From: Aquarana catesbeiana | Lineage: Eukaryota; Chordata; Amphibia; Anura; Ranidae | Length of the DNA: 64,000 bases | Direction of reading: 5' to 3' | Assembly: GCF_042186555.1 (NCBI RefSeq) | Contig: NC_133328.1 | Span: forward strand, 56,839,431 to 56,903,430 | Part shown: positions 47,259 through 58,467 of the stretch, one piece after another | Layout of the letters: each line of letters starts with the position of its first letter | Position numbering within the stretch: position 1 is the stretch's first letter | The notes under the pieces: generated by a model | What the model was told of the DNA's origin: nothing | Seen by the model: only the letters and a program-made list of their open reading frames with translations | The model's database searches: none | Position numbers and translations under genes: made by a program

Positions 47259-47904
47259 AAGAGGCACTCTCATTTCATTTTTCTGCCCCCTAGGGGGAAC
47301 AACTGTTGATAACCAGCGCATGTCTAAGCTTCAAGAACGTGCTCAAGACAAGCAGCAGCAAGTGGAATGCAGAGGGACGGGAGGCTGACAGTTCTCCTTC
47401 CTTCTGCTTTCCTCTTGCCGGCATGTATCTTGGGAAAGTGCTTGATGTAAGCGTCAGTTATAACCGTCATTTCCTTGCTAGCTATGTTATCGGACATCAG
47501 GGGGGTAAGGGGGATCTCGTCGGGGTAAGGGGGATCTCGTCTGACCACGTAGCTGGTCTAACAAAGCAAAAAGTGAGAGTTCTTCTTTAAAGAGTATCTA
47601 AACCCCCAAAAAGTTTATTTTATATAGATTTTAGCTTATCTTAGAAGTGGTGGCTGCATTTGTTTTGTTTTTGTTTTTTTAGCATTACATTTTCAGCAAG
47701 TACAGAAAATGTCTGTTCTTGCCAGAAATGCTGTCTCCTCACTTCCTATGGGCTTAAAATGAAGCACAAAAAACCTTGTCTGTATTGTGTAATCTACTAC
47801 TTCCATCAATCCCCCCTGGTAACAGAGCTGAATAAAGCCAGACATGTTTGAGGTCCAAACAGACTTGGGGGGCACACCCTAAAAATGCATTTACATTCAA
47901 GATG
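47259..47904. other. Intron sequence with dispersed repeats
   Basis: Short tandem GGTAAGGGGGATCTCGTC units lie at 47503-47540. The remainder resembles generic dispersed repeats without clear ends. Confidence 0.45.
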
Positions 47905-48195
47905 GTGCTGCTATAGTGCCATTAGTGTCCACCTGTGTTATAGGAGGAGTCCTTATAGTTCTCCCATAAAGAGGAGTTTGTCTCCCATGGTTGAGATGCA
48001 GGACCTTTCATTCTATGAATAGTGTAGGACCCATTGATAATGGGGTACTTTGACGCAGTAGTGGGCATAGCACTATATGGCCATATGGTGTAACCAAATC
48101 CCCATATTTTTGAATATGTTCAAAAATATGGGGATATCAGGTGTTTTAAATAGCCTTGCAGGATTTAAATGTCATTTTTGTATGTTTGAGGTCCA
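47905..48195. repeat. Dispersed repeat, second copy of the 13775-14050 family
   Basis: AGTGTAGGACCCATTGATAA, GCAGTAGTGGGCATAGCACT and GGTGTAACCAAATCCCCATA parallel the first copy. The flanking text GTTTGAGGTCCA occurs on both sides (about 47850 and 48185), which suggests an insertion with duplicated flank. Confidence 0.65.
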
Positions 48196-48641
48196 GGCTG
48201 TGTAACAACCATGGTTACCATTATAGTTGCAGGGCAGAAAAATAAGCATAGCCATGAAAGGACAGAAGTGTGTTATTTGCAGGTTTATTAGTTAAAAAAA
48301 AGGAAAAAATCCTGAAAAAAAAAAGAAGAAACCAAATCAGCCACCTAATTTAAGAACTGGTAAATTGCAATATATTTAATTTTTGTTTTGGTGGTTTGAT
48401 GAGCTTTACGTTTACACTCTAGAAGAGATGGTGTCAGATGTAGCAGAGGAGGAAATCTAGGAGGATTTCATAAGACATAATATAAATATACTGAAGCCAC
48501 TGAAATAGTACATGAAGTAAAACAGCACTTACGGCTGTCAGCATGCCCACCATTAGTGTACTCTAGGCTCAAAACGGACTCCCAGGCCTATGTATTGAAA
48601 ACCTGTAACTACAATGAGAAGAGGAATACCACCATACTTAC
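48196..48641. other. PIP4K2A intron, nothing recognised
   Basis: No repeat ends or ORFs stand out. Confidence 0.5.
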
Positions 48642-48745
48642 TCCATGTTTAACAGTTTTTGCCGCATGGGCCGCCTTCTTTTTTGCATCATAGTGAGTTA
48701 ATATGTCAATAATGGCCATGAAATAGACTTCCTTCCTTGGTGCAT
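48642..48745 (-). CDS. PIP4K2A penultimate coding exon
   Basis: Reading from the acceptor AG at 48747-48746, the exon gives APRKEVYFMAIIDILTHYDA, then KKKAAHAAKTVKHG. It ends at a GTAAGT donor (48641). The IID motif is the magnesium-binding counterpart of DFG in PIP kinases. The exon is 104 nt, entering in phase 2 and leaving in phase 0, matching both neighbours. Confidence 0.96.
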
Positions 48746-48944
48746 CTGATCAGGAACAGAAAATAGAAGATGAATGATTTACATTGTGTATTTATCAAAA
48801 CACAAATATATTACTTACAGGGGACATCCTCCACATCATTCTCGTTCCAGAGGAGCTTACAGTCTAATGTCCCTGCTATACATACACAAAAACCTATAGT
48901 ACATGCACTCTCTGGTCAATTTGCTAGATAAAGGTTAAGTTTAC

Positions 48945-49330
48945 CTTTAAAAAATAATAATAAATGCACATACTGTATTTTTCCAGGAAAACATGTGCAT
49001 TTATTTAATTTTACAAGAACCTGCAAAGTATTGCACCCATGATCAATGGATTGTAAGTGCAATGTCAGGTTCCTGCAAACACTTCCTCCAGCGCTCTGCC
49101 TGTATGGACTTTCAGTTGCAGAGCTGGAGGAAGAGTCAATGAACTACCAGTGTGCTGCGCATGTGCAGGAGCTAGTCACACAGAATCGGCCCGGCTGCTG
49201 TAAGTTGCACTGCACATGCGCAGCTCAGTTTACAGTCCAGGGATCGCTGTCAGCAGGCAGGTATGTTTTATTGCAGAGGAGACATTACAGATCTCTTCTG
49301 CAATAAAATGCCTGCCTGCTCACAGTGTAT
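48945..49330. repeat. Dispersed intronic repeat, copy A
   Basis: AATAATAATAAATGCACATA, CCTGCAAAGTATTGCACCCA and a CTGCGCATGTGCAGGA block are shared with 49590-49925 in direct orientation. Confidence 0.65.
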
Positions 49331-49589
49331 CAAAGAGGAACTTTAGTAATGCAAGCGTCTGACTGAATGGATACAAAATGAGTGGATTGTTTAGGTAGGC
49401 CATGTTATGTAACTTTAGTAATGTAGATTGTACAGCTTTGGATTTGTCAACAACTTAGTGCAAGATCCTACCTATACAATTCAATTTATATCCATACAGA
49501 AGGCCCTTACACTACATAGCTGTTGGTAGATTGAAAGGTGATTTTACAGAATGCAACATCTGTGGCTAGCTTAAAGGATAAGATCACCT

Positions 49590-49925
49590 TTTAAAAAAAA
49601 TAATAAATGCACATTTTTTGCAGGTAAAAAAAAATGTGCATTTATTTATTTATTTTCTAATGAGCCTGCAGAGCATTGCACCCGTGATCAGCAGATGTCC
49701 AGCTCCTGCAGACTCTCAGCATAGCTGTCTGCCCAGCCTTGTACGCAGACAGTTACCTGAGATCAGGAAGATCAATGGACTACGAGGATGCTCACCAGCG
49801 CCCTCTCAGCTCATTGAAAACTACAAGCCGTCAGCCATAATGGCGGACGGTACTTTTAGGCATTAATTCACAGAAAACTGTGAATGGCAGGGCCTTGTTG
49901 TCGGAGTGAACTAATCCTTTAAGTC
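49590..49925. repeat. Dispersed intronic repeat, copy B
   Basis: AAATAATAAATGCACATTTT and GAGCCTGCAGAGCATTGCAC parallel copy A. The 260 bp between the copies are unassigned. Confidence 0.65.
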
Positions 49926-50028
49926 TAACCATCATGTTACCTTTGATAACTTACACAATGAGAAAAGCTGCTTCATGTTTGTGGAAAAATAAATGCAAAA
50001 TTCATAGAATGTATAGTAACGTACTAAA

Positions 50029-51915
50029 AACAATGCAAATAATCAGTGCAGCGCAACCATTCATACTTAATACAAATCAACAATGTAATAACAACTCAAA
50101 TAAGTGCAATGTGAAACAGTGTCACAAAAAGTCCCAATTGAGAATATTTGCTCCACCGCTGTGGTAACTCAACGCAACAGTTCAAAATGATGCAATCCAA
50201 TGTGTTCAGTGACCACCACCTTTAGACAGATTGCCTGCTCACCTCCAGACTCATGACCCCATTACAGAGTCACAATCGTCTGGGCAGCACAGTGGTGTAG
50301 TGGTTAGCACTTTTACCTAGCAGCAAAAAGGGTCATTGGTTCGAATCCCAACCATGACACCATCTGCTTGGAGTTTGCATGTTCTCCCTGTGCCTGTGTG
50401 GGTTTCCTCCGGGTACTCCGGTTTACTCCCACACTCCAAAGACATGCTGGTAGGTTAATCAGATCCTGTCTAAATTGGCCCTAGGAGATGTATGAATGTG
50501 TGGTTAGGGACCTTATCTATCTATCTATTTAAGCGCCAAACAACTGACGGCTCCCCACCTGCTGAAGAAGCTGAGGGCGTAACACGTACAAGGTGGGAGG
50601 AGCTGTTATCCAGGACATCTGCTTGTGTAAGAGCGTGGTGTGCTGATTATATAAGAAAAATGAGGGGAATAACTGCGCTACAGTGAAATACATAAACAAT
50701 AACAATTATAGCTGCGATTCATCTATGTAACACAAACACAGTGAAATTAAATAAGAAAAAAAGGGGGTTGAATCGCACTTTGTTTTTTGGAACTTTTTTA
50801 AGATACTTTCGTATCACTTGGGTGATTTATTTTTTATACATGGACTTTTTATTATCACTTTGAACATTTTATTTTTGGCTTGATTATTCATTTGACATGT
50901 GTTTTGTATATTATGTATACACTAAAGGGGAACTCTTCACTTAGTTCTAAATATTTGGTTTGGTGATGATGTGTATGATCACCAATCTGTTTTAGCGCGA
51001 TTCAACCCCCTTTTTTTCTTATTTAATTTCACTGAGCTGATTATATGCATGTTATTTACATATCTATGTGAGTGGTTTTTAATCCCTTTGTTTCGTTTTT
51101 AAATAAATCATTTGAAGCAAAGAGCACTATGGCTTTTCATGTTTATTCTATGGTCACAATTGGTTGATCGAGACTCCAGAAGTGGAATAGCGTGGCTCAG
51201 GGACGTTTCTTGCAGGAGTGTTCCAGCATCATCCAGAGAGATACCTTATCAGGCGATTGTGACTCTGTAATGGCGTCAGTCTGGAGGTGAGCAGGCAATC
51301 TGTCTAAAGTTGGTTACGAAACACATTGGATAACATAATTTTGAACGATTACATTGAATTACCACAGCGGTGGAGGAAATATTCACAATTGGGACTTTTT
51401 GTGACACGGTTTCCGCCTATTGCACTTATTTGAGTTATTACATAGTTGATTTGATTTCTTTACCTATCTTACCCAGATCCTTTTAAGTTACTATGCAGTA
51501 CTTACCCCCACAGGTCCAGCAAGGCCATAGGTTCTGCAGGCAATACTCTTGAATTACTGTTCTATCCTAATCCTCCTTTGCGGTGAACTAGGGAATTTTT
51601 GCAGTCATACCACGAGATAGTATTGCCAATTTTATTGTTATCATGCTTACTACTTACCCTTGATATATTAGTGCTACATGTATATTTTTACTATGCTATC
51701 CATCAATGTATTAAATGTATGTTACCATTTACCATTGATACCGGAAATATGTAGGTTTACATTTTAGCATCTAATAAAATTCCTTTATGTTCACCCATTT
51801 ACCTTTTTTGCTGCCACGTGCTTCATGCAAAGTCCCACCTTCCTTGTAAATAAACCCTCCTCTTCTATCAAGTATGAATGGTTGTGCTGCACTGACTATT
51901 TGCATTGTTTTATGG
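50029..51915. repeat. Penelope-like inverted repeat structure, no ORF
   Basis: The left arm 50029-50285 (CAATGCAAATAATCAGTGCA, CACAAAAAGTCCCAATTG, TTGCCTGCTCACCTCCAGAC) has its inverse at 51246-51465 and 51868-51915, split by about 400 unassigned bases. An inner inverted pair (50738-50775 and 50997-51033, GTGAAATTAAATAAGAAAAA) lies inside. The arrangement recalls 4612-9248, but no RT is left. A SINE is inserted in it. Confidence 0.6.
50283..50531 (+). mobile_element. tRNA-derived SINE with V-SINE/HE1-like core
   Basis: The head has RNA polymerase III A box TGGTGTAGTGG (about 50292) and B box GGTTCGAATCC (about 50338). These are followed by the strongly conserved core GGAGTTTGCATGTTCTCCCT and GGTTTCCTCCGGGTACTCCG. 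It ends in a (TATC)n tail at 50515-50531. The tRNA fold is not intact enough to be a functional tRNA. Confidence 0.85.
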
Positions 51916-52028
51916 TGGACATACTCTGATAAGTGTTGGAGGCAATCACAGAGGGCCTCTAATGTTAATTTTGCATTTAGGTCATATTTGCACTGATTAT
52001 ACGGTACATTTATTTTATAGTGACGTAC

Positions 52029-52272
52029 TGTCATGGCTTTTAATCCCATATACGTCAATAGTTGGGTCGAACTCCCCGGGAGGGAGAGGCTTTGAACTGT
52101 TCAGCGTATTCCCAGGGCTGTCCGGAGGAGTGCCTACAGGGTGCATCCCATCACTTTCACCCTCTTCTTCTCCCTCATTGTCCTCGCTCTCCACATCCTC
52201 CTGCTCGGCCCTCTCCACATCGTGGATTCCCACCAGCAGGCTGTAATCCATAAGCTTCAACTGAGCCAAAAA
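52029..52272 (-). CDS. PIP4K2A exon with MDYSLL motif
   Basis: The exon begins after the acceptor AG at 52274-52273 with FLAQLKLMDYSLLVGIHDVE, then a long acidic loop (RAEQEDVESEDNEGEEEGES), PVGTPPDSPGNTLNSS and FDPTIDVYGIKSHD. It ends at a GTACGT donor (52028-52027). MDYSLL is the conserved catalytic-loop motif of PIP kinases, and the acidic insert is typical of the type 2 alpha enzyme. The exon is 244 nt, entering in phase 0 and leaving with one base, consistent with the next exon. Confidence 0.97.
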
Positions 52273-53107
52273 CTAGAGGGAAGAAATTACATTTATTAAC
52301 GAACAATGAAATATATATAAAAAAAAAAAAAAAAAAAAAGCAGCTCTGTGATGGAATGAGACATCTGTGAAATCAATGGTTTTACGTAAACGGTACAGCA
52401 GGCACATATCAGGAATATGAAGTGTTGGGGTAACAAACCCTTTAAATGCCGCTGGCCATTGTTTAACCCGGAGGCAGAGAGGTGCCGCAATGCTGGATTG
52501 GTGAGTCTGTGGGGGACAGCACCAGAAATAGGGCGAGTATATAACTGGATCCGTTGAATCGTTGCAGCCTTTTTACTTGCATGAGTCTGCCCCATCTGGT
52601 TTCTTTGAAAGCAGTACATTTAATATTTCTTTGGCATCTGCTTTCCTGAGTCAATTTAAATACTTATAAACATTATTGTGTCCTGATGAAGGGGGAGCAT
52701 GTGCTACCCCCGAAACAAGTTGGCTGTTTTGGGAAACATTAAACCTGTTTTGGACTCCTTTATGAATTTAATCTTATATTCTGGCGCGATTTAAGATCTA
52801 AATGGTGCTTCTGGGTACCCATTGGAGGGTACACCTGGTTGCAAGCGAGCTGCCCAACTACAGCCACTCTGCATATTAATAAGTATGAAAAATCCAGTGC
52901 TTCTCAGATGTATCTGTTTTCTTTTTGGGAACTGTGTGGGAAGGGATAGGTAATTGAGATTGTGTTAAAATGCTCAAACTAGAATTTGGCTTTAAATAGT
53001 TTAATTGTAGGGGGGGGCAGGTGGCTCTATATTTTATATGGTTAAAACCTTGAAAAGCAGGGAGGGCCTGCGCACTCTTGTCACTACAAACCAAACAGGT
53101 ATCTTAC
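52273..53107. other. PIP4K2A intron with hammerhead-like core
   Basis: Intronic DNA with an A run (52319-52339) and a Penelope-like stretch at about 52490-52800. That stretch contains CTGATGA at 52683-52689, a GGGGG/CCCCC stem and GAAAC at 52712-52716. See findings. Confidence 0.5.
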
Positions 53108-53221
53108 CTCAACATCTTTCTTTAGTTTCTCCTGAAACATCTTTTTGTTGTTCTCATCAATGTAGATTTTCTGACCATCGTTTATGAAATCGTTATCTTT
53201 GTACGTTGGGAGCTCTTTGGC
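53108..53221 (-). CDS. PIP4K2A exon (AKELPTYKDND)
   Basis: The exon reads AKELPTYKDNDFINDGQKIY, then IDENNKKMFQEKLKKDVE. It lies between the acceptor AG at 53223-53222 (TTTTCTTCAG) and the donor GTAAGA at 53107. It is 114 nt, 38 codons in phase 0, and joins directly to FLAQLK of the next exon. This segment follows the DLKGST activation region of the kinase. That upstream exon is not found in the window, so the gene continues beyond it. Confidence 0.96.
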
Positions 53222-53315
53222 CTGAAGAAAACAAAACAAGCACTGAATGGACATGACCTCCTATAGCTGAGGCTTAGGTTACTTCTCCATGGTCACAAGT
53301 AAAGAAGGGCATTTA

Positions 53316-54900
53316 AAGTGGTTGTAAACCCTTACATATACCCAGTGAAGTGACTGGCTTCGGGGTATACGCAGAGATGAAACAAATCCTCCTACATAAG
53401 TTGTACCTGATTATGTGCAGTCCCCTACAGCAATGATTCTCAACTCCAGTATGCAAGTTCCCCCAACAGGTCATGTTTTCAGGATTTCCCTCAGATGAAA
53501 CGGCTGTGGTAATTACTAAGGCAATGAAACTGATCAAATCACCTGTGCAAAATAATGGAAAGCCTGAAAACATGACCTGTTGGGGGTACTTGAGGACTGG
53601 AGGTGAGAAACATTGCCCTACAGCCTCCTAAAGCAGTGAGCATTTCCAAGCTTTAGCAGGCAGGGGGCGGGGATCTGATGTCACACACTGCAGAGCATAG
53701 TGCAGGGAACTGAGTGTAATTTGAGATCCAAGTGGAGGGAATGGACATACCCCCTCTACAAAGTCTCAGGGAGAAGCATGAACAGCTAAAGCAGCCTATA
53801 GATTATGAGACTTTCCTTACGCCACAGGTAGAAGGAAAGAAAATCACTAGAAACCCCCCCCCATCAACACAGTCAGTGCTGCGGGAGGCATTCCCTCATC
53901 AGCACTAATTGTGTTCTGCCAGCCAGAGAGGTGGGGTTGTGGGAAGCCTTCCCGGCCAGCAGAACAATGATTACTGAAAGAGCCATTGGCAGCAATTGTC
54001 AGCTTAAGGCTGTCAATCACCTGTTGTGTGCTGGGGGCCATCCCCCAGGATTCTATGGTGTCAGCATAATCGGTCTGAAGTGACTCACACAGATAGCGGA
54101 GAGAGGAGAGAGCATGAAGGAACCAAAACAATTTTACATATGATATAAGTCAATGGAAAGCGACATGTTGGAGACTTGCAGGGTTCCACCCTTAAGGTGA
54201 TGCAGTGACAACGTTTATATTTTGAAGGAGGTGGGGTCTGGACAGTGTATTAGCCTTTTTCCCACTGCAAGGAAAGTGCATAAAAATCTCTGTTTCAAAG
54301 ACACTCTCCCGCCTTCAACTCAAGAACTTCTAAGGTAAATCCATTATGCGTTGCCCAAACCCTCACCGAAACCAACTGTGCTGATACTGGTTGTCAGGGG
54401 AGGTGTTGCCACCGAGGTCTCTTCAGTTTTGCATCTTTGGCAGCACACTCCCTAACATCCATTTGTCTTGGTATAAATTTCGGAGGAGGACTCAGACTTT
54501 ACACAGCCTTTGTTGCTTAGAAATTAACTGAGGACTGAAAATCACCTTCCAACCCTTCCACTTCAATCCTATGAGCACAGGAGCAATAGGGAATATTGCA
54601 TTTTCTGAGCCACCAAAAATGTGCTGTCACACGTGCCAGGCTGTTTATTTACACATTGCCATAGAGGCAACATAAGCTACCTACTGACTTTTTTTGCCAG
54701 TTTTTTTCCAACTGGATTAAATCATCATCACAGTAATGGTGGATAGATTCAAGAGAATGAATGATAGTTGAGTCATCTGCCCTTACTGAAGATGGCTGTG
54801 GGGGTAACGCTGAGGGGTGTCTAGACACAGACTGGCGAGTTTACTTTGAATAAAAAAATGGTTAAAATGGTGTTTTTGGGAGTTTAGTTCCGCTTTAAGA
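53316..54900. repeat. Intronic dispersed repeats, ill-defined
   Basis: TTAAAGTGGTTGTAAACCC at about 53315 is the end of a TTAA-type repeat, which is split by the hAT MITE at 53431-53615. Its right end may be the CGCTTTAAGAATG near 54893, but this is unsure. No gene is seen. Confidence 0.4.
53431..53615. mobile_element. hAT-type MITE with exact 8-bp duplication
   Basis: The flanks CCCTACAG at 53423-53430 and 53616-53623 are identical. The ends CAATGATTCTCAACTCC and the inverted GGAGGTGAGAAACATTG bound 185 bp, with a further internal match CAACAGGTCATGTTTTCAGG and its complement. Confidence 0.92.
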
Positions 54901-56636
54901 ATGATGGTCAATAGGCTCTTTCAGGATTTGTAGTTTTCACAGTCACTGATCCAAAACAAGGATGCAATGCAGGTCACAAGAGTGAACTTGTGATCTGAGT
55001 ACTTGTTCCAGATGAGTGCCTCAGAAATACTGAATCAGAAAGAGCCAGGCAAGTAGCATTTTTAAAGGAGAGCTCAGCAATGGCAGCCTACATGTTCTTT
55101 AAGTACAGATTTCCTCCAAAAAAATATCCAGCTTTACAATTTTGTTCTTCTGTTTAACAAGGTTATGTGACCATGAAACGCATCTAACTTCAGGATTGCA
55201 ACCATCCATTTCAAGCGATGACGGGAAGGAAAGTGTTGGAAAAATAGGATGAAATGAAAGGATCAAGGATACCATAAAGTGCGTTTTAGTGAGATGTTCC
55301 ATCTGACAGGAATGTGGCTTGTCTGTAATCATCTTTTTTCCTCCCTACTATTCCCAACTGAGCAGCTGACTTCTTAGGTCCTGGCAGCCTGCCCAGACTG
55401 TCAGTGCTAAAAAGAACTAAGCTGGACTAGAACCACTCATTTTATACCATATTGGTGCTGCCGCGCCTCTATGAAAAGAGTGGCCACCAGAGAGCTTTCT
55501 CTCTCACATGGAGGGGAAGAGTAATCTGTCTGAGCTCCGGCTCCTGACTGATGTCCTATCAATGAACAATGAATCTTCTGGGGGATGGAGAACGTCAAAA
55601 CAGATGCAAGAATGTGACAATTGTTGGAGGTCAGTGAAGATGAAGAGGAGAACGGCTGCAGTAGGACATGGCCTGACACACACTGCTAGGCTTATTGAGC
55701 CACACAAGGCCTTGCAACGTCTGACAGAGCTGGGCTTCAGAAAGCATCCAGATTCTGCCGCCTTTCAGGCTGCATTCACACCTGAGCATTTCAAAGTCTT
55801 CTCCAAACCCAACTTCAAGCAAAGAAAAATGCAATGCCCTTACCAGAGGTGGTCTTTGCTTGAAGTTGGGTTTGGAGAAGATAGTGTCTTGGACGTTAGT
55901 ATGTCTCTAACAACGCTTTGAGAAGCATTTATGAAATTTTGGAGTATCAACAGCACCATATCTGCACTTTCATGAATCTCCACTTTGTATATGGACTATA
56001 GATGCACTATGTTATACCCATATGTAATTTATTTTTGTTTATGACTTTTAATAGTTTGACAAAATAGACATGCGGTATTGCTTATCTCATTCATTCACTC
56101 ATGTTTACATTGTTATGTTAATGTGATTCACAGGACCATTCATTGCTTTATACCATTTTTCTCACTTTGTTCTTTTTATTTTTTTGGTCTTTACCTTTGA
56201 TGTTACATTCAGTGTGATTCACTTACATTTCCTTGTCACCAACATAGTTTATGACCCTCAGATTTATGAGCTATAATATCTTTGTGGTTACACATTCTAT
56301 ATATGTTTGATTATATATTTTCGTTACTTTGTGTGTCACTATCACTAATGTGACCTTACATTCACCCATTTCGATTCCTAGCACATCTCATTAGCGCCAC
56401 ACATTAGTGTTTTATTTATATTTTACAATTAGTCTGATTGTGGTGTTGGCTGATTTTTTTATTTAGAGTTGGCGCGGCAGTTCTCCCACCTATCATTTCA
56501 ATGTTTGAATGAAATTCTGCAGGTGTAAGGTCAGCTTTAAGTGGACCTTCACCCTTAACTAATTCTCATATTGCCCGGGCCTCCTCCTCCCTCCCTCCAT
56601 CACAATTTGATATACATTTTTTTAGCTTAGATTTAG
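54901..56636. other. PIP4K2A intron, no gene recognised
   Basis: A 137-codon open frame at 55508-55921 has no recognisable domain. It ends in a 35-bp palindrome (TCTCCAAACCCAACTTCAAG at about 55799 and inverse at 55858), so it is probably not coding. The AT-rich tail from 55930 resembles the ends of retroelements. Confidence 0.45.
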
Positions 56637-56980
56637 GCTGCCTTTACACTGATCAGTTTTTTTTTCCATTTTGCATTAAAAAAAGCAGAAGAAAAATGCA
56701 TGACCATTAAATCCTATGAAGCTGTTCATACTGGTCAGTTGCGGAGCCGTTGCGATTTTCAAAGTCCTGCAAGCTGCATTTTTGGTGTGGTAAAAAAAAA
56801 AAGCCCCAAAAATGCACCTTACCATTGAAATGAATGAAGAGCGTGCCAAAAACACAACCGCAGTTGCGTTTTTGGTGAGTTTCAGTCACATATCCTTTTT
56901 TTCACAGCCGCAAAACATGTAAAAAACGCTGCAAACATGCATATGCAGTTTACCGCATTTTTGCAACAGAGCAGTGTGAA
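56637..56980. repeat. MITE cut by the DIRS insertion
   Basis: The left end GGCTGCCTTTACACTGATCA has a partial inverted match GAGCAGTGTGAAA just before the DIRS begins, so the DIRS sits in or next to its right end. The core has repeated AAAAATGC and GCGTTTTTGG words. Confidence 0.55.
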
Positions 56981-57019
56981 AACAGAGTTAGGTACCTGGT
57001 AACTCTTTTTCTAAGAAGT

Positions 57020-57120
57020 CTTCCAGGGCAGCATCCGAGAGATAGGCTCCTCCTCCCTAAAACAGGAAACACATTAGTCCACCATTATAAATTTCACACT
57101 CTTACCTGTGTGCCTCAGTT
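57020..57120 (+). repeat. DIRS left inverted terminal repeat
   Basis: From CTTCCAGGGCAGCATCCGAG to TGTGTGCCTCAGTT, identical over 101 bases to the inverse of 62223-62323. The outer 39 bases (56981-57019) are unique to this end. Confidence 0.95.
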
Positions 57121-57207
57121 ATGTTAAAGCACCGAAGGAATTCCCTGTAAGCTGCAAGCTCCCCCTCTGTACCTGGTTTTTGTTGTTTCAAGGGTGGGAA
57201 CTAGTGC

Positions 57208-57292
57208 TGCCCTGGAAGACTTCTTAGAAAAAGAGTTACCAGGTACCTAACTCTGTTTTCTCGAATCGTCTTCCAGGGCAGCATCCGAGAGG
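57208..57292. other. DIRS internal complementary region
   Basis: CCTGGAAGACTTCTTAGAAA through CCAGGTACCTAACTCTG is the inverse of the left terminus. It is joined near 57256 to TTCTCGAATCGTCTTCCAGG, the inverse of the right terminus. In the DIRS model this region templates circle closure. Confidence 0.93.
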
Positions 57293-57311
57293 ATATATCA
57301 AGCAATACTTA

Positions 57312-58467
57312 CTAGGGTGGGGTTAGAGACTGGAGCACTTTACGACCAAATGCTTGGTCTTGGTCAGACAGCTGGTCTATGCGGTAGTGCTTAGCGAAAG
57401 TACTGAAGCTCGACCATGTCGCTGCCCTGCAGATCTGCTCCGGAGTTGCCCCTGCTTTCTCTGCGGCCGAGGTTGCCCAGGCTCTAGTTGAGTGCGCTCT
57501 GATTTCACTAGGTGGAGTGAGATTCTGTGCCTTATAGGTAATCTGTATGGCCATCCTTATCCATCTGCTGATGGTGCTTTTTGAAGCTTGTTTCCCTCTG
57601 TTGATTCCTGCATAGAGGATAAAGAGGGAGGTCGTTCTACGCCATTCTTTTGTTCTTTCGAGATACGCTATGAGCGTGTTCCTTACATCAAGTTTGCTGT
57701 AAATGTTTCTTTTCCTACTATCCATGGTTGTTGGAAGTGAGGGTATGACGATGTTTTGGGTTCTGTGAAATGTAGAAGAGACCTTGGGTAGAAAGGCCGG
57801 ATCTGGAGAGAGAATTATCTTGTCCAGATGTATTAGACAGTATGGTTCTATTGAAGATAGAGCTTGGATCTCACTCACTCTTCTGGCGGATACTAAGGCC
57901 AGAAGGAGCGCAGTTTTTAACGTGAGGTTTTTGTCTGAGCTGTCCTCGATAGGTTCAAACGGAGGGGAAAGAAGGCCCTTAAGTACTGTGCCCATGTCCC
58001 AGGTGGGAGTTTTGTACAATTTGGCTGGTTTGGATCTTTTAAGAGCTATGAGGAATCGTCTTATCAGCGGGTCTTCCGCTAGTCTAGTATCCATGACCGA
58101 GGAAAGTGCTGCAACTTGTACTTTCAGGGTACTTGGTGATATGTTTTTGTCTGCACCATCTTGTAGGAAGTCCAAAACTATTGGAATTATCCCACCGTTG
58201 GAGATTGGTCTGTCTTCGTACCAAGAAACAAATTTTTTCCTTATTTTCTCATAGATGGCTCTCGTTACCGGCTTTCTGCTGTTTAAGATGGTGTTGATTA
58301 CTCTGTCTGACAGGCCTTTGTTCTGGAGTTTTACCCTCTCAGTAACCAAGCCGAGAGCTTCAAGATTTTGTGGTTCGGATGGTTGACTGGGCCTTGTGAC
58401 AGTAGATCCGGGCGGTCCGTCAGTGTCAGCTGTTGTATGCTGAGATTTTTTAAATGACTGAACCATG
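57312..58467 (-). CDS. DIRS tyrosine recombinase
   Basis: This recombinase inserts the circular DNA copy into the genome. The frame is open for 953 codons from 60173, but only the last 385 or so after M at about 58467 look like protein of this family. Catalytic residues are visible: Arg in LVSARRVSEIQAL, His-x-x-Arg in IRAHSTRAWATS, and Tyr in FAKHYRIDQLSD. The N-terminal core-binding part includes RKPVTRAIYEKIRKKFVSWY. It ends LQSLTPP and stop at 57312. The start overlaps the end of the RT frame by about 45 codons, so a reinitiation or shift mechanism is likely. No damage is seen. Confidence 0.93.

Noticed and set aside
50290..50350. A tRNA gene
   Set aside because: The A and B boxes are present, but the acceptor stem does not pair and the V-SINE/HE1-like core follows, so this is a SINE head.
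55508..55921. A 137-residue host gene
   Set aside because: No domain, splice pattern or homology is recognisable, and its end runs through a palindrome. It is most likely intronic repeat.
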